Source: Autumnicola lenta (GTDB lineage: Bacteria; Bacteroidota; Bacteroidia; Flavobacteriales; Flavobacteriaceae). From it: a stretch of DNA of 64,000 nt. This document shows, piece after piece, positions 8,258 to 16,799 of this stretch (positions within the stretch are counted from its first letter, which is position 1; every line of letters begins with the position of its first letter). The notes beneath the pieces are model-generated. The model was not told where the DNA came from, did not search any database, and worked only from the letters and a program-made list of their open reading frames with translations. Location: NCBI RefSeq assembly GCF_031846515.1, contig NZ_JAVRHO010000009.1:81220-145219 (forward strand), given 5' to 3'. A program made the position numbers and the translations under genes.

Positions 8258-9808
8258 TTATTTTGGAGATAAAACGATGTAAGGGATTATCATCTCTTCC
8301 AGCGAAACTCCGCCGTGCTGGTAGGTATTTCTGTAGTAGCTTACGTAGTGGTTAAAGTTATTAGGATAAGCAAAGAACAAATCTCCCTTGGCGAAAATAA
8401 ATGAGCTGCTCATATTTAATGTAGGAAGATGGATACTCTTGGGATTTATAGCTTCCAAAACCTCCTTTTTTTCATAGGTAAGACTTTTTCCTGTCTTGTA
8501 CCTTAAGTTAAGGCTCGTCTCTTTGTCTCCAATTACTTTAGAAGGGTGTTTTACATTGATGGTTCCGTGGTCTGTAGTGATAATTAATTTAAAACCTAGC
8601 TGCTGGGCCTGCTGAATGATCTCCAATAGCGGGGAATTTTTAAACCAGCTGTGTGTAAGGGAGCGGTAAGATTTGTCATTAGATGCTAATTCTTTTATCA
8701 CTTCCATCTCAGTCTTGGAATGGGATAGCATGTCTACAAAATTGTAAACTACCACTGTAAGATCATTGTTCTTTTGGGACTTAAAATTTTCTACAAGCCT
8801 TTTTCCGGCTTTTAAACTGCTTATTTTGTGGTATCCGCAATTGTAATCCAGCCCCAGCCTTTTCATTTGCTCCTGCAGGAAATTTTCCTCGTACATATTT
8901 TTTCCGCCTTCATCGGTATCATTTTTCCAGTACTTCGGAAATAATTTTTCCATTTCACTGGGCATCAGTCCCGAGAAAATAGCGTTCCGGGCATATTGGG
9001 TGGCCGTTGGTAAAATACTGAAGTAAGGTGATTCTTTTTCCTTTTTATAAAAAGTGTTTACCACCGGCTCAAAGGCTTTCCACTGGTCGTACCTAAGGTT
9101 GTCCACTACTACAAGCAGCGTTGGTTGCTCCTTACTTAGTTCTAAGACAATTTTTCTTTTAAAAAGCGTATGCGACATCACCGGAGCTTCGGTGTCCCGA
9201 TCAAACCATGAAGCGTAATTCTTATCAATAAACTTACAGAATTGGTTGTTGGCTTCCTGTTTTTGAGATTCCAAAATTTCAAACATGCTACTGTCTTCAA
9301 TAGTCTCCAGCTGAAGTTCCCAATAGATAAGCCGCTGATAAAGCTCTGCCCATTCTTCATAAGAATTCACCTGTGACATATCCATCGCTATTTTCCTGAA
9401 TTCCTGCTGATAATTGGATGTCGTTTTTTCAGAAATCAGCCGGGAATGGTCCAGGTTTTTCTTAATGCTCAGGAGGATCTGATTGGGATTAACAGGCTTT
9501 ATAAGATAATCTGCTATTTTAGAACCTATAGCTTCTTCCATTATATACTCTTCCTCACTTTTGGTGATCATTACTATAGGAAGGTTTTCCCGTTTCTCTT
9601 TTATTTCTGAAAGAGTTTCAAGTCCCGTGAGGCCCGGCATATTTTCATCCAGAAATACAATATCAAAACTTTCTTCTTCTATTTTCTCCAGGGCTTCGGT
9701 GCCACTTTTACATGTCGTCACTTTGTAATTGCGGGATTCGAGAAAAATAATATGCGGTTTCAGTAAATCAATTTCATCATCTACCCAGAGTATTTTTATG
9801 TTATTCAT
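8258..9808 (-). CDS. porX: PorX, response regulator with PglZ domain (T9SS regulator)
   Basis: PorX is the response regulator of the PorX/PorY system that controls type IX secretion and, in related species, gliding. Residues 1-120 form a CheY-like receiver (VDDE at 9-12, phospho-acceptor Asp54 in FLDENMPG, LIKP around 106). After a helical linker, the PglZ/alkaline-phosphatase-like domain shows VVVDNLRYDQWK and TTDHGTINVKHP, which carry the expected metal ligands. PglZ domains of PorX proteins have been reported to cleave phosphodiester oligonucleotides. Full length (516 residues). No porY kinase lies adjacent, as is usual. The window also carries a T9SS cargo at 52690-54567, which fits an active T9SS. 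Confidence 0.94.
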   Translation of the reverse strand: MNNIKILWVDDEIDLLKPHIIFLESRNYKVTTCKSGTEALEKIEEESFDIVFLDENMPGLTGLETLSEIKEKRENLPIVMITKSEEEYIMEEAIGSKIADYLIKPVNPNQILLSIKKNLDHSRLISEKTTSNYQQEFRKIAMDMSQVNSYEEWAELYQRLIYWELQLETIEDSSMFEILESQKQEANNQFCKFIDKNYASWFDRDTEAPVMSHTLFKRKIVLELSKEQPTLLVVVDNLRYDQWKAFEPVVNTFYKKEKESPYFSILPTATQYARNAIFSGLMPSEMEKLFPKYWKNDTDEGGKNMYEENFLQEQMKRLGLDYNCGYHKISSLKAGKRLVENFKSQKNNDLTVVVYNFVDMLSHSKTEMEVIKELASNDKSYRSLTHSWFKNSPLLEIIQQAQQLGFKLIITTDHGTINVKHPSKVIGDKETSLNLRYKTGKSLTYEKKEVLEAINPKSIHLPTLNMSSSFIFAKGDLFFAYPNNFNHYVSYYRNTYQHGGVSLEEMIIPYIVLSPK

Positions 9809-9924
9809 TTTATTTCGATTTTATAGGCCAATACATATTTCGTGGAATACGAATGGCTTTTTGGTTGAACAGATGCCCAGTATAGGCTTCAATATGTATA
9901 TTTGTTTGAATTAAAATATAAAGC

Positions 9925-11154
9925 TTGGCTTCACAAAACAAACTCAAAATATTAAACGATCCAATTTACGGATTTATTACCGTTCCCAGTCAGCAGATTT
10001 TTGACATTATCGAGCATCCATACTTTCAAAGACTGCGCAGAATTTCACAGATGGGACTGTCTTACCTCGTATATCCGGGAGCTAATCACACCAGGTTTCA
10101 CCATGCTTTGGGTTGCCTGCATTTAATGCAAAAAGCAGTGTATATCCTTAATTATAAAGGTGTTGAGATTTCTTCGGAAGAAGAGGAAGCTCTTTACATA
10201 GCCATCTTATTACATGATATTGGCCATGGTCCATTCTCTCATGCGATGGAACATAGTATAGTAGAAGGAGTGGATCATGAATGTATTTCCCTTCTTTTTA
10301 TGGAGGAGCTTAATAAAAACTTTAACCAGGATTTAACGCTCGCTATCAAGATGTTTAAGGGAAGTTACCACCGCCGGTTTATGAATCAGTTAATTTCCAG
10401 TCAGATGGATATGGACCGGCTGGATTATCTTAAAAGAGATAGTTTTTATACCGGTGCTGCCGAAGGTAATATAAATAGTGAACGTCTTATTACGATGCTT
10501 AATGTGGTAAATGATGAACTTGTTATCGAGGAGAAAGGAATTTATTCCGTAGAAAAATTTCTGGTTGCCCGAAGGCTCATGTATTGGCAGGTTTATCTTC
10601 ACAAAACCAGCCTTGTGGCAGAGCAGTTACTTATACGCGTTCTAAGGCGCGCAAAGGAATTAATAGATGAAGGAAAAACAATTAAATCCAGTACTGCTTT
10701 AAGTTATTTCCTTTATAACAAAGTGCGAAAAGAGGATTTTAATGCTGAAATTTTGGAGATCTTTTCACGTCTCGACGACTATGATATTATTAGCGCCATG
10801 AAAGAATGGCTGGATTGTGATGATTTTGTTTTGAGTAATTTGTGTCGCATGATTATTAACCGCGAACTACTGAAGGTTAAAATTAAAAGAAAGAAACCAG
10901 ATGCATTAAAGATGCAAAAGCACAGGAAAAAGCTTCAGGAAAAACATCATATTTCAGAAAAAGAAGCTGATTATTTCGTTTTTAGCGGAGAAATTACCAA
11001 CCTTGCTTATAAGAAAGAAAATAACACGATAAACATTCTGCATAAAAATGGCAAGATCAGCGATGTCATTAAAGTTTCAGATCAACTCAATTTAAAAGCA
11101 CTTTCTAAAACTGTAGTGAAATATTATATCTGTTATCCTAAGTCCAAACATTGA
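9925..11154 (+). CDS. HD-domain phosphohydrolase (dGTPase/SAMHD1-like)
   Basis: A 409-residue metal-dependent phosphohydrolase of the HD superfamily, probably acting on a nucleotide. The metal-binding set is visible: His in TRFHHALGCL, HD in LLHDIGHGPFSH and the distal Asp in QMDMDRLDYLKRDS. The rest is helical, with a basic linker (KVKIKRKKPDALKMQKHRKK) near the C-terminus. The start is TTG at 9925, chosen because the typical N-terminus (KILNDPIYGFITVP) follows directly. The gene is divergent from porX and 24 bp upstream of lpxD; this order is conserved in flavobacteria. The true substrate is unknown. Confidence 0.9.
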   Translation: MASQNKLKILNDPIYGFITVPSQQIFDIIEHPYFQRLRRISQMGLSYLVYPGANHTRFHHALGCLHLMQKAVYILNYKGVEISSEEEEALYIAILLHDIGHGPFSHAMEHSIVEGVDHECISLLFMEELNKNFNQDLTLAIKMFKGSYHRRFMNQLISSQMDMDRLDYLKRDSFYTGAAEGNINSERLITMLNVVNDELVIEEKGIYSVEKFLVARRLMYWQVYLHKTSLVAEQLLIRVLRRAKELIDEGKTIKSSTALSYFLYNKVRKEDFNAEILEIFSRLDDYDIISAMKEWLDCDDFVLSNLCRMIINRELLKVKIKRKKPDALKMQKHRKKLQEKHHISEKEADYFVFSGEITNLAYKKENNTINILHKNGKISDVIKVSDQLNLKALSKTVVKYYICYPKSKH

Positions 11155-11178
11155 AGCATTTTTTTTACTTTTGCCAGA

Positions 11179-12207
11179 ATGAAGTTTACAGCATCACAAA
11201 TAGCGGAAATTCTGGAAGGTGAAGTCGTGGGGAATCCCGAGGCTGAAGTTTCAGAATTGGCAAAAATAGAAGAAGGCTCTGAGGGTTCTCTTACTTTTCT
11301 GAGTAATCCTAAATATACTTCCTATATATATAAGACAAATGCTTCCATTACTATTGTAAACAAAGGGTTTGAAGTAGAGCAGCCGGTTAATACCACCCTT
11401 ATTAAAGTAAAGGATGCCTATAAAGCATTTTCTACCCTTTTGGAATATTACAATAAAATCAAATTAAACAAAAGCGGAATTGAACAGCCAAGTTTTGTTG
11501 CAGAAAATGTTCAGTATGGTGAAGAGCTCTACCTGGGCGCTTTCTCTTATATCGGTGAAAATGTAAGAATTGGGAACAATGTCAAAATTTATCCCAACGT
11601 CTATATTGGCGATAATGTGAAAATTGGAAATGACGTTACGCTCTTTGCAGGAGTAAAAATATATTCGGAAACGCTTATTGGTAACGATGTTGTTATACAC
11701 GGCGGCGCAATTATAGGTGCAGATGGCTTCGGTTTTAGTCCGGATGAAGGTGGAGTATATGCAAAGGTACCTCAAATTGGCAATGTTGTTATTGAAGATA
11801 ATGTAGATATTGGTGCGGCAACGACGATTGACAGAGCGACACTGGGATCTACCATTTTAAGAAAAGGTGTAAAATTGGATAACCAGATTCAAATAGCCCA
11901 CAATGTCGAAATTGGCCAAAATACGGCTATCGCTGCCCAGACAGGGATTGCAGGCTCTACCAAAATAGGTAAGAATTGCCTTATTGGCGGACAGGTTGGA
12001 ATTTCGGGTCACCTCACTATTGGAGACAGGGTGAAAATCCAGGCTCAGTCAGGTGTTGGACGAAATATTCAGGATGACGAAATGCTGCAGGGTTCTCCTG
12101 CCTTGACTTATAGTAATTATAACAAATCTTATATACATTTTAAGAATCTATCCAAAACTGTAGATAAACTTAACCAACTGGAAAAAAAATTAAACAATAA
12201 TGGCTGA
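11179..12207 (+). CDS. lpxD: UDP-3-O-(3-hydroxyacyl)glucosamine N-acyltransferase
   Basis: LpxD adds the second hydroxyacyl chain in lipid A synthesis (Raetz pathway). The 342-residue protein has the N-terminal uridine-binding domain (residues 1-100, GSLTFLSNPKY), a left-handed beta helix of hexapeptide repeats (about 105-290, such as IGENVRIGNNVKIYPNVYIG), the catalytic His in QIQIAHNVEIG, and a C-terminal helix. It is the canonical copy: it overlaps lpxC-fabZ by 8 nt and belongs to the lpx operon. A TACTTTTG box at 11166-11173 immediately before the ATG could be a -7 element for a nearly leaderless transcript. Confidence 0.97.
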   Translation: MKFTASQIAEILEGEVVGNPEAEVSELAKIEEGSEGSLTFLSNPKYTSYIYKTNASITIVNKGFEVEQPVNTTLIKVKDAYKAFSTLLEYYNKIKLNKSGIEQPSFVAENVQYGEELYLGAFSYIGENVRIGNNVKIYPNVYIGDNVKIGNDVTLFAGVKIYSETLIGNDVVIHGGAIIGADGFGFSPDEGGVYAKVPQIGNVVIEDNVDIGAATTIDRATLGSTILRKGVKLDNQIQIAHNVEIGQNTAIAAQTGIAGSTKIGKNCLIGGQVGISGHLTIGDRVKIQAQSGVGRNIQDDEMLQGSPALTYSNYNKSYIHFKNLSKTVDKLNQLEKKLNNNG

Positions 12208-13600
12208 AAAAGTGTCAAAACAAAAGACCATTGAAAATGAAGTCTCGCTAAATGGAGTGGGCCTTCATACAGGGCAGGAGGTGATTTTAACTTTTAAACC
12301 CGCTCCCGAAAATACAGGCTTTGTTTTTAAGAGGGTTGATGTGGAAGGTAGTCCTGTTATTGAAGCAGATGTTACTTATGTCGTGAATACCCAGAGAGGT
12401 ACGAACCTTGAAAAAAACGGTGTGAGCATTCAAACTTCAGAACATGTTTTGGCAGCCTGCGTGGGACTTGATATCGATAACCTCCTTATTGAACTAAACG
12501 CTTCAGAACCTCCTATTATGGACGGTTCGTCAAAGTTTTTTGTAGAAGCTCTGGAAAGGGCAGGAATTGTTGAGCAGGATGAAGAAAGGGTTGAATATGT
12601 TGTAAATGAGGTGATTTGTTATCAGGATGAGGATTCCGGGAGCGAACTCATTGTTATGCCTGCAGATGAGTACCAGGTAACTACCATGGTAGATTTTGGA
12701 ACAAAAGTACTAGGCACTCAAAATGCTTCTATCTCCAGCATTAGTGAATTTAAAGATGAAATTTCCAATGCACGGACTTTTAGTTTTTTACATGAACTGG
12801 AAACGTTGCTACAACACGGATTAATAAAAGGTGGCGATTTAAATAATGCCATTGTTTATGTAGACAAAGAAATTGGAGAAGATACGCTTCAGAAGTTAAG
12901 AGAAGTCTTTAAGAGAGATAAAATTGCTGTAAAACCTAATGGAATTCTTGATAATCTTACGTTGCATTATCCAAATGAAGCAGCCAGGCACAAGTTGCTG
13001 GATGTTCTGGGAGATTTGGCGCTGGTTGGGACAAAAATCCGTGGAAAAGTAATAGCCAACAAGCCCGGCCATTTTGTAAATACTCAGTTCGCCAGGAAAC
13101 TGGCGAAGAAGATTAAGGAGGAAAGAAGGAATAAAGTTCCTAAAATAGATCCTGACCAGAAGGCTCTTATGGATGTTAATGACATCATGGATACTTTACC
13201 GCACCGGCCTCCGTTCTTATTGGTAGATAAAATTTACGAGCTCACTGAGACTTCTGTGATTGGTATGAAGAACGTGACGATGAATGAACCATTCTTTGTA
13301 GGTCATTTCCCTGGGAAACCGGTTATGCCGGGTGTGCTTCAGGTAGAAGCCATGGCACAAACAGGAGGGATTCTGGCATTAAAGTCCGTGCCCGATCCTG
13401 AAAATTATCTGACGTATTTCATGAAGATCGATAATGTGCGTTTTAAGCAGCAGGTTGTTCCGGGAGATACACTTATCTTTAAATTGGAACTTTTGGCGCC
13501 TATCCGTCGCGGGATTTGTCAGATGCAGGGTTATGCTTACGTCAACGGTAAAATTGCCACAGAAGCTATTCTAATGGCACAAATTGTAAAAACAAAATAA
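12200..13600 (+). CDS. lpxC-fabZ: Bifunctional LpxC deacetylase / FabZ dehydratase
   Basis: A 466-residue fusion characteristic of Bacteroidota. Residues 1-300 are LpxC, the zinc deacetylase committing UDP-acyl-GlcNAc to lipid A: GVGLHTG near residue 20, zinc ligand His82 in TSEHVLAA, and the LTLHYPNEAARHKLLDVLGDLAL block with the other His/Asp ligands. Residues 320-466 are FabZ, the 3-hydroxyacyl-ACP dehydratase: LPHRPPFLLVDKI and GHFPGKPVMPGVLQVEAMAQTGG with the catalytic His and Glu. The two enzymes compete for hydroxyacyl-ACP supply, so the fusion ties fatty acid and lipid A fluxes at equal dosage. The start overlaps lpxD by 8 nt. Confidence 0.97.
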   Translation: MAEKVSKQKTIENEVSLNGVGLHTGQEVILTFKPAPENTGFVFKRVDVEGSPVIEADVTYVVNTQRGTNLEKNGVSIQTSEHVLAACVGLDIDNLLIELNASEPPIMDGSSKFFVEALERAGIVEQDEERVEYVVNEVICYQDEDSGSELIVMPADEYQVTTMVDFGTKVLGTQNASISSISEFKDEISNARTFSFLHELETLLQHGLIKGGDLNNAIVYVDKEIGEDTLQKLREVFKRDKIAVKPNGILDNLTLHYPNEAARHKLLDVLGDLALVGTKIRGKVIANKPGHFVNTQFARKLAKKIKEERRNKVPKIDPDQKALMDVNDIMDTLPHRPPFLLVDKIYELTETSVIGMKNVTMNEPFFVGHFPGKPVMPGVLQVEAMAQTGGILALKSVPDPENYLTYFMKIDNVRFKQQVVPGDTLIFKLELLAPIRRGICQMQGYAYVNGKIATEAILMAQIVKTK

Positions 13601-13604
13601 TATT

Positions 13605-14390
13605 ATGAACCAACCTTTAGCATACGTCCATCCGGGAGCTAAAATTGCCAAAAACGTGGTCATAGAACCTTTTACAACCATCCATAACAATGTTGTGATT
13701 GGGGAAGGAACCTGGATTGGTTCGAATGTAACTATAATGGAAGGCGCCCGAATTGGGAAGAATTGTAATATCTTTCCGGGGGCTGTTATTTCGGCTATTC
13801 CGCAGGATAAAAAGTTTAATGATGAAGATACGGTAACTGAAATTGGTGATCACACTACCATAAGAGAGTGTGTGACCATTAATCGGGGTACATCCGACAG
13901 GATGAAGACTGTAATTGGAAAAAATTGCTGGATCATGGCCTATTGCCACATTGCGCACGATTGTATTGTAGGCGATAATTGCATTTTTTCGAACAATAGT
14001 ACTCTTGCAGGCCACATTAACGTGGGCGAATATGTGATCCTGGCAGGAATGACGGCAATTCAGCAGTTTTGCAGCATTGGTAATCATGCCTTTGTTACCG
14101 GCGGATCGCTGGTGAGAAAAGATGTGCCACCTTTTGTAAAAGCAGGAAGGGAACCTTTAGCTTTTGTCGGCATCAATTCTATCGGGTTAAGAAGAAGAGG
14201 TTTTACCACAGAAAAAATCAGAGAAGTTCAGGATATATATAGAATCCTCTACCAGAAGAATTACAACAACACCCAGGCAGTCGCTATAATCGAAGCAGAA
14301 ATGCAGGCAAGCGCAGAGCGGGATGAAATATTGGAATTTATTAAAAACTCACAACGAGGTATCATGAAAGGATACTTCAGTTCAAATTAA
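13605..14390 (+). CDS. lpxA: Acyl-ACP--UDP-N-acetylglucosamine O-acyltransferase
   Basis: LpxA catalyses the first step of lipid A synthesis, transfer of a hydroxyacyl chain to UDP-GlcNAc. The 261-residue protein is a hexapeptide-repeat left-handed helix from residue 5 (AYVHPGAKIAKNVVIEPFTTI) with the catalytic His in AYCHIAHDCIVGDN, the GGSLVRKDVPPFVKAGREP turn and a helical C-terminal domain (IREVQDIYRILYQKNYNN). It starts 4 bp after lpxC-fabZ, so it is co-transcribed with it. Confidence 0.97.
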   Translation: MNQPLAYVHPGAKIAKNVVIEPFTTIHNNVVIGEGTWIGSNVTIMEGARIGKNCNIFPGAVISAIPQDKKFNDEDTVTEIGDHTTIRECVTINRGTSDRMKTVIGKNCWIMAYCHIAHDCIVGDNCIFSNNSTLAGHINVGEYVILAGMTAIQQFCSIGNHAFVTGGSLVRKDVPPFVKAGREPLAFVGINSIGLRRRGFTTEKIREVQDIYRILYQKNYNNTQAVAIIEAEMQASAERDEILEFIKNSQRGIMKGYFSSN

Positions 14391-14402
14391 TTATAAAAGA
14401 TA

Positions 14403-14969
14403 ATGGCAAGTACTAGTGATATCAGAAAGGGATTGTGCATTCGATATAATCATGATATTTTTAAAATAATAGAATTTTTGCATGTAAAACCGGGTAAAGG
14501 GCCTGCTTTTGTTCGTACAAAATTAAAAAGCGTCACCACTGGTAAAGTAATAGACAATACTTTTTCTGCAGGACATAAAATTGAAGATGTTAGGGTGGAA
14601 ACTCACAAATATCAATTTCTTTATCAGGATGGGGAATTCTATCATTTTATGCATGTAGAGGATTACACCCAAATTAGGTTAACAGAGAATGCACTCGATA
14701 TGCCGCAGCTTTTAAAAGAAGGCGAAGTGCTTACTGTTCTCATTAATACTGAAGATAATGCGCCGCTCTCTACAGAGATGCCTGCAAGTGTTGTTTTGGA
14801 AGTTACTCACACAGAACCTGGTCTTAAAGGAAATACTGCTACAAATGCAACTAAACCTGCCACTTTAGAAACCGGGGCTGAGGTAAATGTTCCTTTATTT
14901 ATAAATGAAGGGGACAAAGTTAAAGTAGAAACTGAAAAAGGTACGTATAAAGAACGTATGAAGGAGTAG
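14403..14969 (+). CDS. efp: Elongation factor P
   Basis: EF-P rescues ribosomes stalled at polyproline. The 188-residue protein has the three beta domains of the family. The tip loop VKPGKGPAFVRTK carries Lys32 in the position of the modified lysine of other EF-Ps. It ends NEGDKVKVETEKGTYKERMKE, the usual domain III strand. No EF-P modification genes (epmA/epmB) or earP are visible nearby. It follows lpxA by 12 bp, and its transcription probably comes from the lpx operon. Confidence 0.97.
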   Translation: MASTSDIRKGLCIRYNHDIFKIIEFLHVKPGKGPAFVRTKLKSVTTGKVIDNTFSAGHKIEDVRVETHKYQFLYQDGEFYHFMHVEDYTQIRLTENALDMPQLLKEGEVLTVLINTEDNAPLSTEMPASVVLEVTHTEPGLKGNTATNATKPATLETGAEVNVPLFINEGDKVKVETEKGTYKERMKE

Positions 14970-15227
14970 GTTTTTTAAGTGAAGAGTGAAGAGTGAAAAA
15001 ATTTAATTTTAAGTTTTGAATTTTTAATTAAGCCTGCCTTCCGGGATTATATATTTTGTCTGACTAATCATAATCTTGGATTCCTGATGGAAGATGCAAG
15101 TTTCTTCTGCGTTATCTGCGTAATCCGCGGGAAATAAAAGGAAAGTGGAGAGATGAATAGGATTTAAAATTCAGAATGTAAAATAATTGTAGTCTACAGT
15201 CTATCGTCTAACATCTATTGTCTTAGA
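14970..15227. repeat. Spacer built of several dispersed repeat words
   Basis: After the efp stop comes a purine-rich stretch with a direct duplication of GTGAAGA (about 14980-15000). At 15107-15130 lies a 9-bp periodic block CTGCGTTAT / CTGCGTAAT / CCGCGG. Just before the next ATG (15188-15225) is a pyrimidine-rich series of words of the form GTCTAACATCTA. No gene is seen. The composition resembles the other repeat-laden spacers of this window. Confidence 0.55.
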
Positions 15228-16160
15228 ATGAAATTTCAGCAAAAACATACGCTTAAGCAAATCGCCACAATTCTTTCCTGTGACTATGTGGGAGATGAAG
15301 ATTTTACGGTTGAAGGCATGAACGAAATTCACGTCGTGACGCCGGGCGATATAGTTTTTGTAGATCATCCAAAGTACTACGATAAAGCATTAAATTCCGC
15401 AGCGACAGTGATTCTTATTAATAAAGAAGTGGACTGTCCGGAAGGAAAAGCATTGCTAATTTCAGATGATCCTTTCAGGGATTTTAACAAACTCACCGAT
15501 TATTTCCGGCCTTTTCAGAAGTCTGAAAAAAATATTTCTCCTTCAGCTAAAATCGGGGAGAATACCATTATTCAGCCGAATGTTTTTATAGGAAATAATG
15601 TTGTAATCGGCGATAATTGCCTTATTCATAGCAATGTTAGTATTTACGATAATGCAGTAATTGGTAATAATGTGACAATACATTCCGGAACTGTACTGGG
15701 AGGCGATGCATTTTACTACAAAAATCGGCCTGAAGGTTTTGATAAACTGAAATCGGGCGGAAGGGTCGTAATAAAAGACAACGTGGATATTGGTGCAAAC
15801 TGCACGATAGACAAAGGAGTCACCGGAGATACCACGATTGGTGAAGGAACAAAACTGGATAATCTTATCCAGATTGGCCATGATACCGTTATCGGTAAAA
15901 AATGTCTTATTGCGTCGCAGGTAGGAATTGCCGGGGCTGTAATTATTGAAGATGAAGTTACCGTTTGGGGACAGGTAGGCATGCGTAGCGGAATAGTAGT
16001 TAAGAAAGGCGGGGTTTTAATGGGAAAGGCCGGTATCACTAAATCTACTCAGGAAGGAAAAACCTACACCGGAAATCCTGCTATGGAAGCCAGGGCCAAA
16101 TTAAAAGAGTTGGCACTTTTACGACAATTACCTAACTTAATCGCTAAATTAAAACAGTAG
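15228..16160 (+). CDS. LpxD-like N-acyltransferase, second copy
   Basis: A 310-residue paralogue of lpxD. It has a uridine-binding-like N-terminal domain (GDIVFVDHPKYYDKAL, compare the LTFLSNPKY of LpxD), hexapeptide repeats from about residue 105 (SAKIGENTIIQPNVFIGNNVVIG) and the putative catalytic His in LIQIGHDTVIGKK. The C-terminal helix is short and ends LRQLPNLIAKLKQ. Flavobacteria commonly carry this second copy next to efp. Whether it acylates a lipid A precursor or another UDP-sugar is not known; the conserved His suggests acyltransfer. It forms a unit with the NTF2-like gene 2 bp downstream. Confidence 0.88.
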   Translation: MKFQQKHTLKQIATILSCDYVGDEDFTVEGMNEIHVVTPGDIVFVDHPKYYDKALNSAATVILINKEVDCPEGKALLISDDPFRDFNKLTDYFRPFQKSEKNISPSAKIGENTIIQPNVFIGNNVVIGDNCLIHSNVSIYDNAVIGNNVTIHSGTVLGGDAFYYKNRPEGFDKLKSGGRVVIKDNVDIGANCTIDKGVTGDTTIGEGTKLDNLIQIGHDTVIGKKCLIASQVGIAGAVIIEDEVTVWGQVGMRSGIVVKKGGVLMGKAGITKSTQEGKTYTGNPAMEARAKLKELALLRQLPNLIAKLKQ

Positions 16161-16162
16161 CT

Positions 16163-16528
16163 ATGAGTATACGGGGAAAGGAAATAATCGAGAAATTCTA
16201 TGAATGTTTTTATAAAGATTCAGATGTGGAAAAGTACCTGCATCCAGATGCAGAACTAACCTGGAATAGTAGTACTGGCTTACGATTATTGAATTTTGAG
16301 GATATCTCGGCTTTTGGGGCAGAAATGGCCAGGTCTTATGAATCTTTACGACTGGAAGTAAGGGATATCATCATGGAAAAAGATCAGGTGGTTATTAATC
16401 TTACTTACCACGTAAACACTATTGAAAATCCCGAAGAGGAAATCCCACTGGCGCATTTTATGGCTATATGGGAAATCAGGGATAATAAATTATACAAAGG
16501 TCACCAAATTAGTCAGTTGGCTGATTAA
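16163..16528 (+). CDS. NTF2-like (SnoaL-type) small protein
   Basis: The 121-residue protein has the cone-shaped NTF2 fold pattern: N-terminal helix GKEIIEKFYECFYKDSDVEKYLHPDAELTW, then alternating strands ending in HFMAIWEIRDNKLYKGHQISQLAD. This matches nuclear-transport-factor-2/SnoaL-like proteins, a group that includes small isomerases, cyclases and plain ligand binders. The catalytic class cannot be read from the sequence. It begins 2 bp after the second lpxD-like gene, so it is co-transcribed with it. Confidence 0.75.
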   Translation: MSIRGKEIIEKFYECFYKDSDVEKYLHPDAELTWNSSTGLRLLNFEDISAFGAEMARSYESLRLEVRDIIMEKDQVVINLTYHVNTIENPEEEIPLAHFMAIWEIRDNKLYKGHQISQLAD

Positions 16529-16560
16529 GGAAAAAAACTTTTTACACGAATAATAGATTT

Positions 16561-16589
16561 CTGTTGAATTTTTCAGCAGGGATTTTTTT
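16561..16589 (+). terminator. Possible terminator after the lpx/NTF2 unit
   Basis: Seven-bp stem CTGTTGA / TCAGCAG (one G-U pair) with a 5-nt loop, followed by GGGA and seven T. The stem is weak, so confidence is moderate. The remaining 210 bp up to sucD hold no gene; a TACTTTTG box at 16766-16773 may be the -7 element of sucD. Confidence 0.4.
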
Positions 16590-16799
16590 ATGCCTGCAAA
16601 ACACCCTCGTTATGTCCTTTAACTGGATGACGAAAATTGTCATTTTGCGAGTACGCTCATAAACTTTTCAATGTCTGTGTTCATTTTCAGATCCAAACCC
16701 ATTCTGTTGCACAAACATCTATCAATAAACTTTCTAAAAGGCTTTAAACTTTATCTTTAAAAACTTACTTTTGTTATTCCAAAAAATCAATACATATTT

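Noticed and set aside
13617..14087. Antisense open frame of 156 codons opposite lpxA
   Set aside because: No start context or family; the sense strand is clearly lpxA with hexapeptide repeats. Long antisense frames are common in such repeats.
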